A DNA stretch of 64,000 nt from Maridesulfovibrio bastinii DSM 16055 (GTDB lineage Bacteria > Desulfobacterota > Desulfovibrionia > Desulfovibrionales > Desulfovibrionaceae), in assembly GCF_000429985.1 (NCBI RefSeq), contig NZ_AUCX01000006.1:62001-126000 (forward strand), read 5' to 3'. Each line of letters begins with the position of its first letter. The stretch's first letter is position 1. A model generated the notes under the pieces. The model had not been told where the DNA came from and ran no database searches. It saw only the letters and a list, made by a program, of their open reading frames with translations. Positions 29,202 to 37,401 of the stretch are shown here, piece after piece. Position numbers and translations under genes: made by a program.

Positions 29202-30404
29202 TTAATATTGATAACCTGTTTCGCTATGTTCTGAAACATCAAGCCCGTTGACTTCTGCTTCTTCACTTACCCGAAGACCTATATAACGGTCCACAATCTT
29301 AAGCAGTATCCAGCTTACCACAAAGCAGTATCCCCATGTAGCAATAACTGAAACCAACTGGATCATAAATTGTGCCGGATGCCCGTAAACAAGACCTTCG
29401 GCTCCGATGCTGGCAAAAAGCCCGGTAGCGAGTGCGCCCCATGTTCCGCCAATGCCATGAATGCCTACAACATCAAGAGAATCATCATATCCGAGAACTG
29501 ATTTGAGGAGAACACCAGCATAACAGATCATACCGCCGATAAAACCAATCAGGATGGAAGCCATAGGAGTGACAAATCCGGCAGCCGGAGTGAGAGCAAC
29601 AAGACCGGCAACAGCACCGGATGCGGCTCCAAGAGTGGTCGGTTTGCCTGAATGAATTTTTTCCACCAGCAGCCAGCCGAGCATTGCTGCGGCAGCGCCG
29701 AAGTGGGTGGTTACAAAAGCGTTGGCAGCAACCCCGTTGGCTGCAAGAGCACTGCCGGCATTAAATCCAAACCAGCCGAACCAGAGTATGCTGGCTCCCA
29801 GAAGAGTCATGGGAAGATTATGAGGGATAAATGCTTCACGGCCATATCCCTTTCTCTTTCCTATATATATACATGCAGCAAGGGCTGCTGCGGCAGAACT
29901 CATGTGGACAACGGCACCACCGGCAAAATCCAGAGCTCCCATTTTGGCCATCCAGCCTCCGCCCCAGACCCAGTGACACATGGGGGCATAAACAAAAATC
30001 AGCCATAGAGATGAAAAAACCACCAGCGCACTGAATTTCATCCGTTCAGCAAAAGCACCGGTAATAAGAGCCGGGGTGATAACCGCAAACATGCACTGAA
30101 AAATCATGAACAGCAGGTGCGGAAGATTGGAAGCAGGGCTGTTCACTGTATCCATGCCCACGCCCTGTAAGGCAAAGAAATCAAATCCACCGATCAGAGT
30201 TCCGATATCGCTGCCAAAAGCCAGTGTGTAACCTACAATAGCCCACAGTACCGACATTATACCCAGCATTATAAAGCTTTGCATAACCGTACCGAGAACA
30301 TTTTTACTGCGGGTCATACCGGCATAAAATAAAGCCAGCCCCGGAGTCATAAACATAACCAAAGCCGAACAAATTAAAATAAAAGCAGTATCAGCGAAAT
30401 TCAT
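29202..30404 (-). CDS. amt: Ammonium transporter
   Basis: 400 residues with about 11 membrane helices. The pore twin histidines are in AGGAVVHMSS and VVGIHGIGG, and the phenylalanine gate and FYAGM N-terminus are typical. Takes up ammonium across the inner membrane and is blocked by unmodified PII. The start at 30404 (MNFADTAF) is preferred because GGGAG precedes it; an upstream TTG at 30425 would put that sequence inside the gene. glnB follows 39 bases downstream. Confidence 0.95.
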   Translation of the reverse strand: MNFADTAFILICSALVMFMTPGLALFYAGMTRSKNVLGTVMQSFIMLGIMSVLWAIVGYTLAFGSDIGTLIGGFDFFALQGVGMDTVNSPASNLPHLLFMIFQCMFAVITPALITGAFAERMKFSALVVFSSLWLIFVYAPMCHWVWGGGWMAKMGALDFAGGAVVHMSSAAAALAACIYIGKRKGYGREAFIPHNLPMTLLGASILWFGWFGFNAGSALAANGVAANAFVTTHFGAAAAMLGWLLVEKIHSGKPTTLGAASGAVAGLVALTPAAGFVTPMASILIGFIGGMICYAGVLLKSVLGYDDSLDVVGIHGIGGTWGALATGLFASIGAEGLVYGHPAQFMIQLVSVIATWGYCFVVSWILLKIVDRYIGLRVSEEAEVNGLDVSEHSETGYQY

Positions 30405-30951
30405 CAGATAAATTCTCCCACACAAACGACCTGTCCTGAATCGGTCTTTTGAAAGTTAAGCGGACACTGAAGAGTAAAATATGTAATTAAACATCTTCAT
30501 TTTACAAAATTGATAAATTAGATCGAAAATAAAGTTCAACTCAGAAAGTTTGATTGTAAATATGTCAAAATTGAATTTTATTCCAGTATGAAAATGGCCT
30601 CAAATTATATTTTATACATTTTTAGAAAAACAGATATTACATTATATGATAAGAACTAACTTTTTTTCAAATTGCGAAACAAAATTTTATTACTCACAGA
30701 GCATCGCTCCAGGCAGACCATAAGACTGCTTTCTCACAAACTCAGAACATATCCGAAAAATGGACCATCCCTCCTGTCCCTGCTCACCATCCAAAAAATA
30801 GCTGAATTATAAACTCTAAATCAGGTTACAATATTTTAGGCAGATAAAGCAAAACCGCGTTGACATAAGCAGACCGAAGTAGCATGTAATTTCCCATACG
30901 CTCTTAAATGGTATCAGCCGCCTTTCATTTTCAAACATCGGAGAAAATCAG
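30405..30951. other. Divergent intergenic region of about 550 bases
   Basis: AT-rich region between amt and the zinc-type binding protein gene. I see no ORF with a ribosome binding site and no RNA gene. It must hold the amt promoter, but I found no good sigma-54 element there, only a poor match near 30708-30722. Confidence 0.5.
30860..30890 (+). promoter_or_regulatory. Possible sigma-70-type promoter of the zinc-type binding protein gene
   Basis: TTGACA with TGTAAT 19 bases later (or CATGTA at 17). The -35 is perfect, the -10 or its spacing is imperfect. No clear Zur-type palindrome seen. Confidence 0.4.
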
Positions 30952-31893
30952 ATGAGAATCAGACTCAAAATTATTATCACTCTTGCTTTGTCGATTTTAA
31001 CTGTGGCTGCAGTTCAGGCTTCCGCCGCAGATTTGAAGGTTATGGTTTCAATCGTCCCTCAAAAATATTTTGTCGACAGAATTGCAGGAGACCTTGCCGA
31101 AACCACGGTCATGGTAAAACCCGGAAGCAGCCCGGCAACCTACGAACCCAAACCAAGCCAGATGGCCGCGCTCAGTGCTTCATCAATTTACTTTGCAATC
31201 GGAGTTCCGTTTGAAAAAGCGTGGCTGCCAAGGTTTCATTCAGCCAATGAGCACATGGAAATAGTGGATCTGTCCCAATCAGTAGTCAGAATGGCGATGA
31301 AAGGACATCACCACCATGAAAAAGAACATCACAATGAAAAGATGAAAGAAACTGATATGCATCATGAAATGCATGAGCACATGTCTGCCGGACATGGACA
31401 TCATTTTATGCCTGACCCGCACATCTGGCTTTCCCCGGCACTTGTAAGAGTCATGATCATGGATATCCGTAACGCACTGATAAAAGCCGACCCTGCACAT
31501 GAAAGCGTCTATGAAAGCAACTATCTTGATTTTGTAAAGGATATAAACAGTCTTGATTCAGAACTGGCTAAATCCTTCAAAAACTCAGATGGAAAATCCT
31601 TCATGGTCTACCATCCTTCATGGGGATATATGGCTAAAGCATACGGACTGCACCAGATTCCAATTGAACTTGAAGGAAAGGAACCAAGCCCTAAAGAGCT
31701 GGCCCAGTTTATTGATCTTGCTGAAAAAATGTCGATCAAGGCTATTTTCATACAGCCGCAGTTTTCGAAAAAAAGCGCACAGGCTATAGCTCAAGCCATA
31801 GGAGCCAAAGTTCTTGTTGCTGATCCGCTCGCCTATGACTGGATGGAGAATTTGAAAAATGTCGGCAGCCAGTTTCTTGATAATGTAAAATAA
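30952..31893 (+). CDS. ZnuA-like metal ABC transporter substrate-binding protein
   Basis: 313 residues. A signal peptide (to about residue 25, VQASAADL) leads into a cluster A-I solute-binding fold: VSIVPQKYFVDRIAG, YEPKPSQMAAL, FAIGVPFE, PDPHIWLSP and YHPSWGYMAKAYG give the expected His/Glu ligands. A His- and Met-rich insert (about 118-145, GHHHHEKEHH and following) is typical of zinc-specific members and acts as a metal-loading loop. Periplasmic. No ABC permease or ATPase gene is adjacent, so it must work with a transporter encoded elsewhere. Zinc is the likeliest metal, manganese less so because of the His loop. Confidence 0.9.
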   Translation: MRIRLKIIITLALSILTVAAVQASAADLKVMVSIVPQKYFVDRIAGDLAETTVMVKPGSSPATYEPKPSQMAALSASSIYFAIGVPFEKAWLPRFHSANEHMEIVDLSQSVVRMAMKGHHHHEKEHHNEKMKETDMHHEMHEHMSAGHGHHFMPDPHIWLSPALVRVMIMDIRNALIKADPAHESVYESNYLDFVKDINSLDSELAKSFKNSDGKSFMVYHPSWGYMAKAYGLHQIPIELEGKEPSPKELAQFIDLAEKMSIKAIFIQPQFSKKSAQAIAQAIGAKVLVADPLAYDWMENLKNVGSQFLDNVK

Positions 31894-31945
31894 TTGCAGA
31901 ATTAATTTTTAAAATACAAAATAAATAATGTAGGCACAAAAAATT

Positions 31946-31978
31946 AGGGCCGGCTGAGTATCTCAGCCGGCCCTTTAA
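31946..31978. terminator. Bidirectional terminator
   Basis: AGGGCCGGCTGAG/CTCAGCCGGCCCT, 13 perfect pairs with a 3-base loop, between convergent genes; T run short on the plus strand, A-rich before it. Confidence 0.85.
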
Positions 31979-32002
31979 GAAACTAGGCAATATAAAAGAA
32001 AA

Positions 32003-32239
32003 TTAAATTACTAAAAGAGTGCAGGTTACCAGTGCTGCCAGCATTGGAGCCTTTAACCACTTTAAGGTGTAGTGCTCTTTGGTGGAAAGTTCTTCAGAAA
32101 TAGAAGCACGCAAATCTTTGAAACTTTTTTCAAGTTCACGTTCACGCTCACTTCTCTCTTTTCTGGCCAGCTTTACGTCAGCCCTCAGACCTTGCATATA
32201 CTGCTTATGATTTTCTACAATGGTTGATGTATCAAACAC
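32003..32239 (-). CDS. Small charged protein with C-terminal membrane anchor
   Basis: 78 residues, not recognised. Residues 1-57 are very polar and helical with coiled-coil character (LARKERSERERELEKSF); the last 20 (LKAPMLAALVTCTLLVI) form one membrane helix at the very C-terminus, so it looks like a tail-anchored inner-membrane protein. The GTG at 32239 is chosen because GCGGAGAG lies six bases upstream; the same frame stays open to 32383 but that part runs through the promoter and structured leader. Its promoter is sigma-54 type and it is divergent from a sigma-54 activator gene, so the activator at 32549-34084 probably controls it. Role unknown. Confidence 0.65.
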   Translation of the reverse strand: MFDTSTIVENHKQYMQGLRADVKLARKERSERERELEKSFKDLRASISEELSTKEHYTLKWLKAPMLAALVTCTLLVI

Positions 32240-32283
32240 GCTGATCTCTCCGCAATAAAAGCTCAAAAGGGATATATAGTGGA

Positions 32284-32333
32284 GGACTGATGACCCCGGA
32301 GGGGTCGGGGAGGTGGAGTGGGGCCACCAGTCC
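32284..32333 (-). ncRNA. GC-rich structured leader, three-way-junction-like
   Basis: In otherwise AT-rich DNA, a closing stem (GGACTG/CAGTCC, 32284-32289 with 32328-32333) encloses two hairpins: GACCCC, 3-base loop, GGGGTC (32292-32306) and GTGG, 7-base loop, CCAC (32313-32327). It falls inside the predicted 5' leader of the small membrane protein transcript, ending about 31 bases before the ribosome binding site. Read on the plus strand it carries several GGA triplets, one exactly in a triloop, a CsrA-type feature. It matches no riboswitch class I know. Pairing was found by eye. Confidence 0.5.
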
Positions 32334-32366
32334 CTACTTGACGAACAAGTAACTTGTACTGCCATT

Positions 32367-32382
32367 AGCATTTGACGTGCCA
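32367..32382 (-). promoter_or_regulatory. Sigma-54 (-24/-12) promoter of the small membrane protein gene
   Basis: On the minus strand: TGGCACG, four bases, ATGCT. Perfect -24 box, GC at correct spacing, one mismatch in the -12 box. Predicted start near 32356 gives a leader of about 117 bases that includes the structured element. Confidence 0.75.
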
Positions 32383-32442
32383 AAAGTTTCCAAAATTTTA
32401 TTATTACAATATTTCAAATAGTTATAACAAAAATCGCCTTTC

Positions 32443-32467
32443 TGAAAACATTTTATAATTGTTTTCA
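32443..32467. promoter_or_regulatory. Candidate enhancer site for the divergent sigma-54 activator
   Basis: Perfect inverted repeat TGAAAACA, 9 bases, TGTTTTCA. Its centre is about 100 bases upstream of the predicted transcription start of the small gene, the usual distance for an upstream activator sequence, and about 95 bases before the activator's own ATG. An 8-bp palindrome GTTATAAC at 32421-32428 is nearby. Confidence 0.5.
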
Positions 32468-32548
32468 TTTGTTGATTTTTAATAAAAATAACTATATTTC
32501 GTAAATTTCATTAATTAACAACAAAACGGTTATTGTATCAAAATATAA

Positions 32549-34084
32549 ATGACTATCTCAATAAAAGACTTCAAAGAACTTTCCAGCGAACTCGATTCCC
32601 TTAAACTGCGCAGAACCATACTCACTCTGCTTTTAAAAACTCAGAATGTTGAACGTGGATCGCTGTGGATAAGCCATGGCTATGAATATGAATGCATAGA
32701 AGCTCTGGGCAAAGACAGTGAAGAAGTTCTGGGAATTAAAATTCCGGCAGACGAACCAAGCGTTGTCGGCTGGGTTATAGCACACGGTAAAATGACCGTG
32801 GCCGAAGCTGGAAAGGATGACCGCCACAACCACAAAATAGAGGATGATTTCAAAGTAAAAAGCAAATCTATCCTCTGCTTTCCGCTGCTGCTCAAAAACG
32901 GTGAAGTTTATGGAGCTGTTCAGCTCATAGAAACAAGTACCGAAGGCGACAGGATGAACCTTGACCCTGAATTTCTGGATAGAATTCAGGAAATGGTCGA
33001 TCTTAGTTCCATAGCTTTGAACAACTCTCTTGAGTTTGAAGATCAGAAACGCAAATACATTCAGCTGACCAGAACCCTCAGCACCATAAGAGAAAAAAAA
33101 TCCGTCGTCGGTCAAAGTCCTAAAGTCAAAGAAGCTCTGACTCTTGCTGCCAACTATGCTGCCACCGATTATCCCGTGCTGCTTTACGGAGAATCAGGAA
33201 CAGGTAAGGAGTTGTTTGCAAACGAAATTCACTCACACAGCTCAAGAGTTGATAAACCGTTTCTCACCCAGAATTGCAGTGCAATTCCGGACAGCCTTCT
33301 GGAAAGTGAGCTGTTCGGCTACAAAAAAGGAGCCTTTACAGGGGCAAACACAGACAAACCCGGTCTTTTTGAAGCAGCCGACGGCGGGACCATCTTTCTG
33401 GATGAAATCGGCGACATGGATGTAAATCTTCAGGCCAAACTGCTGAGGGTACTTCAGGAAAATGAAATCAAACCTCTCGGCGGAACCGGGAGCAAAAAAA
33501 TAAACGTCAGGATAATCTCGGCGACCAACAAAGATCTGGCGGAAGAAGTGCGGACCGGGCAGTTCAGAGAAGACCTTTATTATAGATTAAACGTCCTGCC
33601 GCTCAACCTGCCTGCTTTAAGAGAAAGGGAAGAAGATATTCCACTGCTCGCAGATCATTTTCTGGGGCAGGAAGCTGCGACTACACATACAAGGCATAAA
33701 GAGCTTACTCCAAGGGCGATGAAGGCCCTGTGTAATTACGACTGGCCGGGTAATATAAGAGAACTTGAAAATACGATTAAACAATTTCAGGCAACTGTTT
33801 CCGGCGGGCAGATAACCTTTGAAAGCCTTCCCAAGACGATAAGAAATTTCAGGAAAAATATAGACAGCAAGCCTGCCGAAACAGAGCAAAAAGCATCCCA
33901 GACAGCTAAGCCCGTACAGGATTTATCCAATATGACCTGGAATGAAATGGAACGGGAATATATCCTCTGCCTACTGAAAAAATGTAAATGGAATATCAGC
34001 GAAGCTTCCCGCAAGGCCGCAATCAACAGGTCCACTTTCGACTCACGCATGAAGCGGCTCGGGTTAAGTAAAAAATCTTCCTGA
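32549..34084 (+). CDS. Sigma-54-dependent transcriptional activator with GAF domain
   Basis: 511 residues in three parts: an N-terminal GAF sensor (about 15-165), a sigma-54-interacting AAA+ domain with Walker A GESGTGKE (about 213), GAFTGA (about 263), Walker B GGTIFLDEIGDM and the WPGNIRELEN sensor, and a C-terminal Fis-type helix-turn-helix (SEASRKAAINRSTFDSRM). It opens sigma-54 promoters using ATP. There is no receiver domain, so the signal is probably a small ligand or redox state bound by GAF. It is divergent from a sigma-54 promoter 170 bases away and lies upstream of the hydantoinase-HDAC pair on its own strand. Confidence 0.93.
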   Translation: MTISIKDFKELSSELDSLKLRRTILTLLLKTQNVERGSLWISHGYEYECIEALGKDSEEVLGIKIPADEPSVVGWVIAHGKMTVAEAGKDDRHNHKIEDDFKVKSKSILCFPLLLKNGEVYGAVQLIETSTEGDRMNLDPEFLDRIQEMVDLSSIALNNSLEFEDQKRKYIQLTRTLSTIREKKSVVGQSPKVKEALTLAANYAATDYPVLLYGESGTGKELFANEIHSHSSRVDKPFLTQNCSAIPDSLLESELFGYKKGAFTGANTDKPGLFEAADGGTIFLDEIGDMDVNLQAKLLRVLQENEIKPLGGTGSKKINVRIISATNKDLAEEVRTGQFREDLYYRLNVLPLNLPALREREEDIPLLADHFLGQEAATTHTRHKELTPRAMKALCNYDWPGNIRELENTIKQFQATVSGGQITFESLPKTIRNFRKNIDSKPAETEQKASQTAKPVQDLSNMTWNEMEREYILCLLKKCKWNISEASRKAAINRSTFDSRMKRLGLSKKSS

Positions 34085-34307
34085 AAATAGATTAACCTTA
34101 CGTGCTGTGCATCTGGATTCCTTTTTAGGTCACATATTGAAAAGTTTTTGAAGCTCTTTGTTTTGTTTCAGTTAAACTGCTTTACTGTTCCTCGACCCGA
34201 GTGGTAGCTTTCTCTAAACAAAAATATTCCGACAGCTCTTCCTCAACAATATGTGGGAAAAATGCTGTACGGCTTTCAAAGACAAATTTGAGCCAAGGAC
34301 TTGTCAG

Positions 34308-35972
34308 ATGCTTCTTTTAGGAATTGATGTCGGCGGAACCCATACGGACGCGGTCGCCGCCGGAGAAGATGGAATCAAAGCGCGAGTAAAAGTCGCCACT
34401 GTTCATGAAAATCTGCTCTCTTCCATTCAGAATGCTCTTGAAGCTATCACCGCGGAAGTCGATCCGGGACTGATACAGCAGCTGAATCTGAGCACAACCC
34501 TTTCCACCAACTCTATTGTTGAAGGCAAGGTTGAAGACGTTGGGATGATTGTTTCTGCCGGACCGGGAATTGATCCGTATTCAGTCATGCCATGCAAAAA
34601 TTACCATGTCATACCGGGAGCAGTTGATCACAGAGGGACCGAAACAAGCCCTATAGACAGCAATGCCTTAAAAGCTGCTGTAGACTCCTGCGTTGCAGAC
34701 GGCATAAAAGTCTTTGCTTCGGTTTCAAAATTTTCCCCCAGAAATCCTTCCCATGAGAAAACAATGCAGCTTGCACTAAACGGCAAGGCGGACTTCATAA
34801 CTCTGGGACATAAGCTTACCGGAAGACTCAACTTTCCAAGGCGTATAGCCACTGCATATTACAATTGCGCTGTCTGGCGCATTTTCAATAATTTTGCGGA
34901 TGCAGTTTCCGGCACTCTTGAGAAAACAGGTCTGGGACACGTTAAAGTCAACATTCTTAAAGCAGATGGTGGCACCATGCCATTTCAGCTTTCAAGAGAC
35001 CTTCCGGTGCAGTCCATTTTTTCCGGCCCTGCGGCAAGTGTCATGGGAATCATAGCCCTGTGCGATATCACTCAAGATTCCATTATTTATGATGTCGGCG
35101 GAACAACCACGGATATTGCCATATTCGTAAGCGGTGCTCCGCTCATTGAGCGTGACGGAATTCATATAGGTTCCTATCCCACTCTTGTGAGAGCTCTTAA
35201 AGTCCGCTCTATCGGCATTGGAGGAGACTCGGCGGTATCTCTGCAAAGCGGAACCGTAAGGGTCGGCCCCAACCGTCTGGGACCTTCAATGGCCTTCGAC
35301 GGCAATCATCCGACATTAACCGATGCCCTGATCTGGAAAGGATCATGCCACTGCGGCAGCATTGAGAAATCCAAAAAAGGATTTGCCGATTTTGCTGCCA
35401 AAAATAACATCTCCCCTGACGAGCTGGCTGAAAAAGCAATTAATACTGCTGTTGGCACCATCCATGATGAAACAAGACAGCTTGTTGACGAAATAAACCA
35501 GCAGCCGGTCTATACCATCCATGAGCTTCTTGAGAACAGGCGTATTGTTCCCAGAAAGATATACATGATGGGCGGCCCTGCTGAAGCCCTGAAAGACAGC
35601 ATCTTTCAGAAATTTCAGCTTTCCACCGAAGTTCCGCCAAACTATGACGTAGCCAATGCGGTAGGAGCCGCACTGACCAGAACCACAACGGACATAGAAT
35701 TATTTGCGGACACTGAAAAAGGTGTGATGTTCATCCCCTCGCTTGGTTATCGTGAAAATATTCCCCGCGGTTACAAGCTGCATGATGCTGAAAAAGATGC
35801 CATGAGCCATCTGCTCTCCCATCTCGGAGACCTAAACATAGCTTCTGCCGGAGAAAATGCGGAAATTACAGCCTCATCCTCATTTAATATGATTAATGGC
35901 TATTCCACGGTAGGGCGAAATATCAGGGTAAAATGTCAGATAAAACCCGGCGTTGTCCGGACTTATTCATAA
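34308..35972 (+). CDS. Hydantoinase/oxoprolinase family protein (HyuA-like)
   Basis: 554 residues. ASKHA-fold ATPase of the hydantoinase A/oxoprolinase type: phosphate loops GIDVGGTHTDAV at the N-terminus and YDVGGTTTDIAIF near residue 260; NLSTTLSTNSIVEG and GPAASVMG are also conserved. Characterised relatives open cyclic amides (hydantoins, 5-oxoproline) or carboxylate ketones with ATP. The usual HyuB partner is absent and the next gene encodes an HDAC-family deacetylase, so the substrate is unclear. The start at 34308 has AAGGA eight bases upstream and begins the first strand; the frame extends to 34251. Confidence 0.85.
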   Translation: MLLLGIDVGGTHTDAVAAGEDGIKARVKVATVHENLLSSIQNALEAITAEVDPGLIQQLNLSTTLSTNSIVEGKVEDVGMIVSAGPGIDPYSVMPCKNYHVIPGAVDHRGTETSPIDSNALKAAVDSCVADGIKVFASVSKFSPRNPSHEKTMQLALNGKADFITLGHKLTGRLNFPRRIATAYYNCAVWRIFNNFADAVSGTLEKTGLGHVKVNILKADGGTMPFQLSRDLPVQSIFSGPAASVMGIIALCDITQDSIIYDVGGTTTDIAIFVSGAPLIERDGIHIGSYPTLVRALKVRSIGIGGDSAVSLQSGTVRVGPNRLGPSMAFDGNHPTLTDALIWKGSCHCGSIEKSKKGFADFAAKNNISPDELAEKAINTAVGTIHDETRQLVDEINQQPVYTIHELLENRRIVPRKIYMMGGPAEALKDSIFQKFQLSTEVPPNYDVANAVGAALTRTTTDIELFADTEKGVMFIPSLGYRENIPRGYKLHDAEKDAMSHLLSHLGDLNIASAGENAEITASSSFNMINGYSTVGRNIRVKCQIKPGVVRTYS

Positions 35973-35985
35973 AACCGGAGTTGTT

Positions 35986-37305
35986 ATGCTCAAGGCCAAA
36001 AACAGTCTTGGAATGATTTTTTTCCCGGCTTTCGACTGGGCCATATCACCAACACATCCAGAACGTGAAGAACGACTGCTCTACACTCAGGACCAGCTTC
36101 TTGAAGAAGGCATCTTCGATATTGAAGGGATTCAGGAGTACAAACCGGCAGTCGCCACAACAGAAGATGTTGAACGGGTTCACTTCTGCTTTCCGGATGT
36201 AGATTCAATAGTTACCCGCTCGCACTATATCTCGGCTGGCGGAGCTATTAAAGCTGCACAGATAGTTATGGAAGGCGAAAAACAGCGGGCTTTCGCAATG
36301 GTTCGTCCCCCCGGACACCATGCAATGAAAACGGTCCTGGGATCACGCGGATTCTGCACAATAAACATTGAAGCGATCATGTGTGAATACATACGCAAAA
36401 TGTACGGACCGAAACGCATAGCCATTGTAGATACCGACTGCCATCACGGAGATGGAACTCAGGATGTTTACTGGCATGACCCGGACACCCTTTACATATC
36501 CATGCATCAGGACGGCAGAACCCTTTTCCCCGGAACAGGATTCCCGCAGGAATGCGGAGGCCCCAAAGCACTTGGAAGAACAATAAATATTCCGCTGCCT
36601 CCGGGAACATCAGATACAGGTTTCATGATGGTGATGGAACGGGTTGTCATGCCTATTCTGGAAGACTTCAAACCGGACCTGATCATAAATTCAGCAGGAC
36701 AGGATAATCACTTTACCGATCCTATCACAAATATGAATTTTTCAGCTCAGGGTTATGCCGCGCTGAATACCATGCTTAATCCTGATATTGCGGTTCTTGA
36801 AGGTGGTTACTCCATTCAGGGAGCACTGCCTTATGTGAATCTGGGAATATCAATGGCCATGGCCGGACTTGATTACTCTCATGTCCGCGAACCAGATTTC
36901 AACCCTGAATCATTGAAGGAATCACAGGATATCCTTAACTATATATCATCACTTTGTGATGCCATACCTGACATTTACTTCAATCCCCCTGAAAAGACAT
37001 CTGACGGTGTAGTTAAAGACGGCTGGTCAGTCCGGCATAAAAATATCTTTTATGACACCGGAGGATTTTCTGAATCCCAGACGGAATCACTTTACCTGTG
37101 TGACGACTGCAGGGGAATTCTGAAAGTTGAGACGGGAAAACAGAGCGGACCGCGCGGTCTTGGAGTTGAGATACCTCGGAATGCCTGTAAACATTGCCGT
37201 GATCTGGCTTTAAAAATTGTGGAAGAAGCGCAGAATAAAAGCAGCAATCGTTATGTCCAGCTTATCAACAGGCAGGACGAAGAATATATCCGCTACGGTT
37301 TTTAG
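35986..37305 (+). CDS. Histone-deacetylase-family hydrolase with C-terminal four-cysteine cluster
   Basis: 439 residues. HDAC/AcuC/acetylpolyamine amidohydrolase core: RPPGHHA, VDTDCHHGDGTQDV (zinc ligands), SAGQDNHFTDP (zinc ligand Asp) and LEGGYS. After the catalytic domain, C372 and C375 (CDDC) and C401 and C404 (CKHC) form a CxxC-25-CxxC pattern that looks like a zinc ribbon or similar metal site, not part of the usual enzyme. The start at 35986 is supported by CGGAG five bases upstream. It follows the HyuA-like gene by 13 bases, surely one operon. Likely removes acyl groups from a small amide; substrate unknown. Confidence 0.88.
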   Translation: MLKAKNSLGMIFFPAFDWAISPTHPEREERLLYTQDQLLEEGIFDIEGIQEYKPAVATTEDVERVHFCFPDVDSIVTRSHYISAGGAIKAAQIVMEGEKQRAFAMVRPPGHHAMKTVLGSRGFCTINIEAIMCEYIRKMYGPKRIAIVDTDCHHGDGTQDVYWHDPDTLYISMHQDGRTLFPGTGFPQECGGPKALGRTINIPLPPGTSDTGFMMVMERVVMPILEDFKPDLIINSAGQDNHFTDPITNMNFSAQGYAALNTMLNPDIAVLEGGYSIQGALPYVNLGISMAMAGLDYSHVREPDFNPESLKESQDILNYISSLCDAIPDIYFNPPEKTSDGVVKDGWSVRHKNIFYDTGGFSESQTESLYLCDDCRGILKVETGKQSGPRGLGVEIPRNACKHCRDLALKIVEEAQNKSSNRYVQLINRQDEEYIRYGF

Positions 37306-37326
37306 CTAAAAACAATCAGTAAAAAA

Positions 37327-37362
37327 ATGCCGCCCGAATAATACCCGGGCGGCATTTTTTTT
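37327..37362. terminator. Strong bidirectional terminator
   Basis: ATGCCGCCCG/CGGGCGGCAT stem with A and T runs on both sides, between convergent genes. Confidence 0.93.
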
Positions 37363-37401
37363 GAAATAAAGACTTGTCCAGAAGAAAGGACAAAAACATT
37401 T

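Noticed and set aside
30705-30722. Sigma-54-like element on the minus strand upstream of amt
   Set aside because: GG and GC have the right spacing but all other positions are poor, and it lies 300 bases from the gene.
32286-32315. Hammerhead-ribozyme-like CTGATGA followed by a hairpin
   Set aside because: The essential GAAA after the hairpin is absent (TCGGGG instead), so the core cannot form.
32240-32383. Upstream extension of the small membrane protein frame to 32383
   Set aside because: It would translate the sigma-54 promoter and structured leader; the GTG at 32239 has a good ribosome binding site and the extra residues look random.
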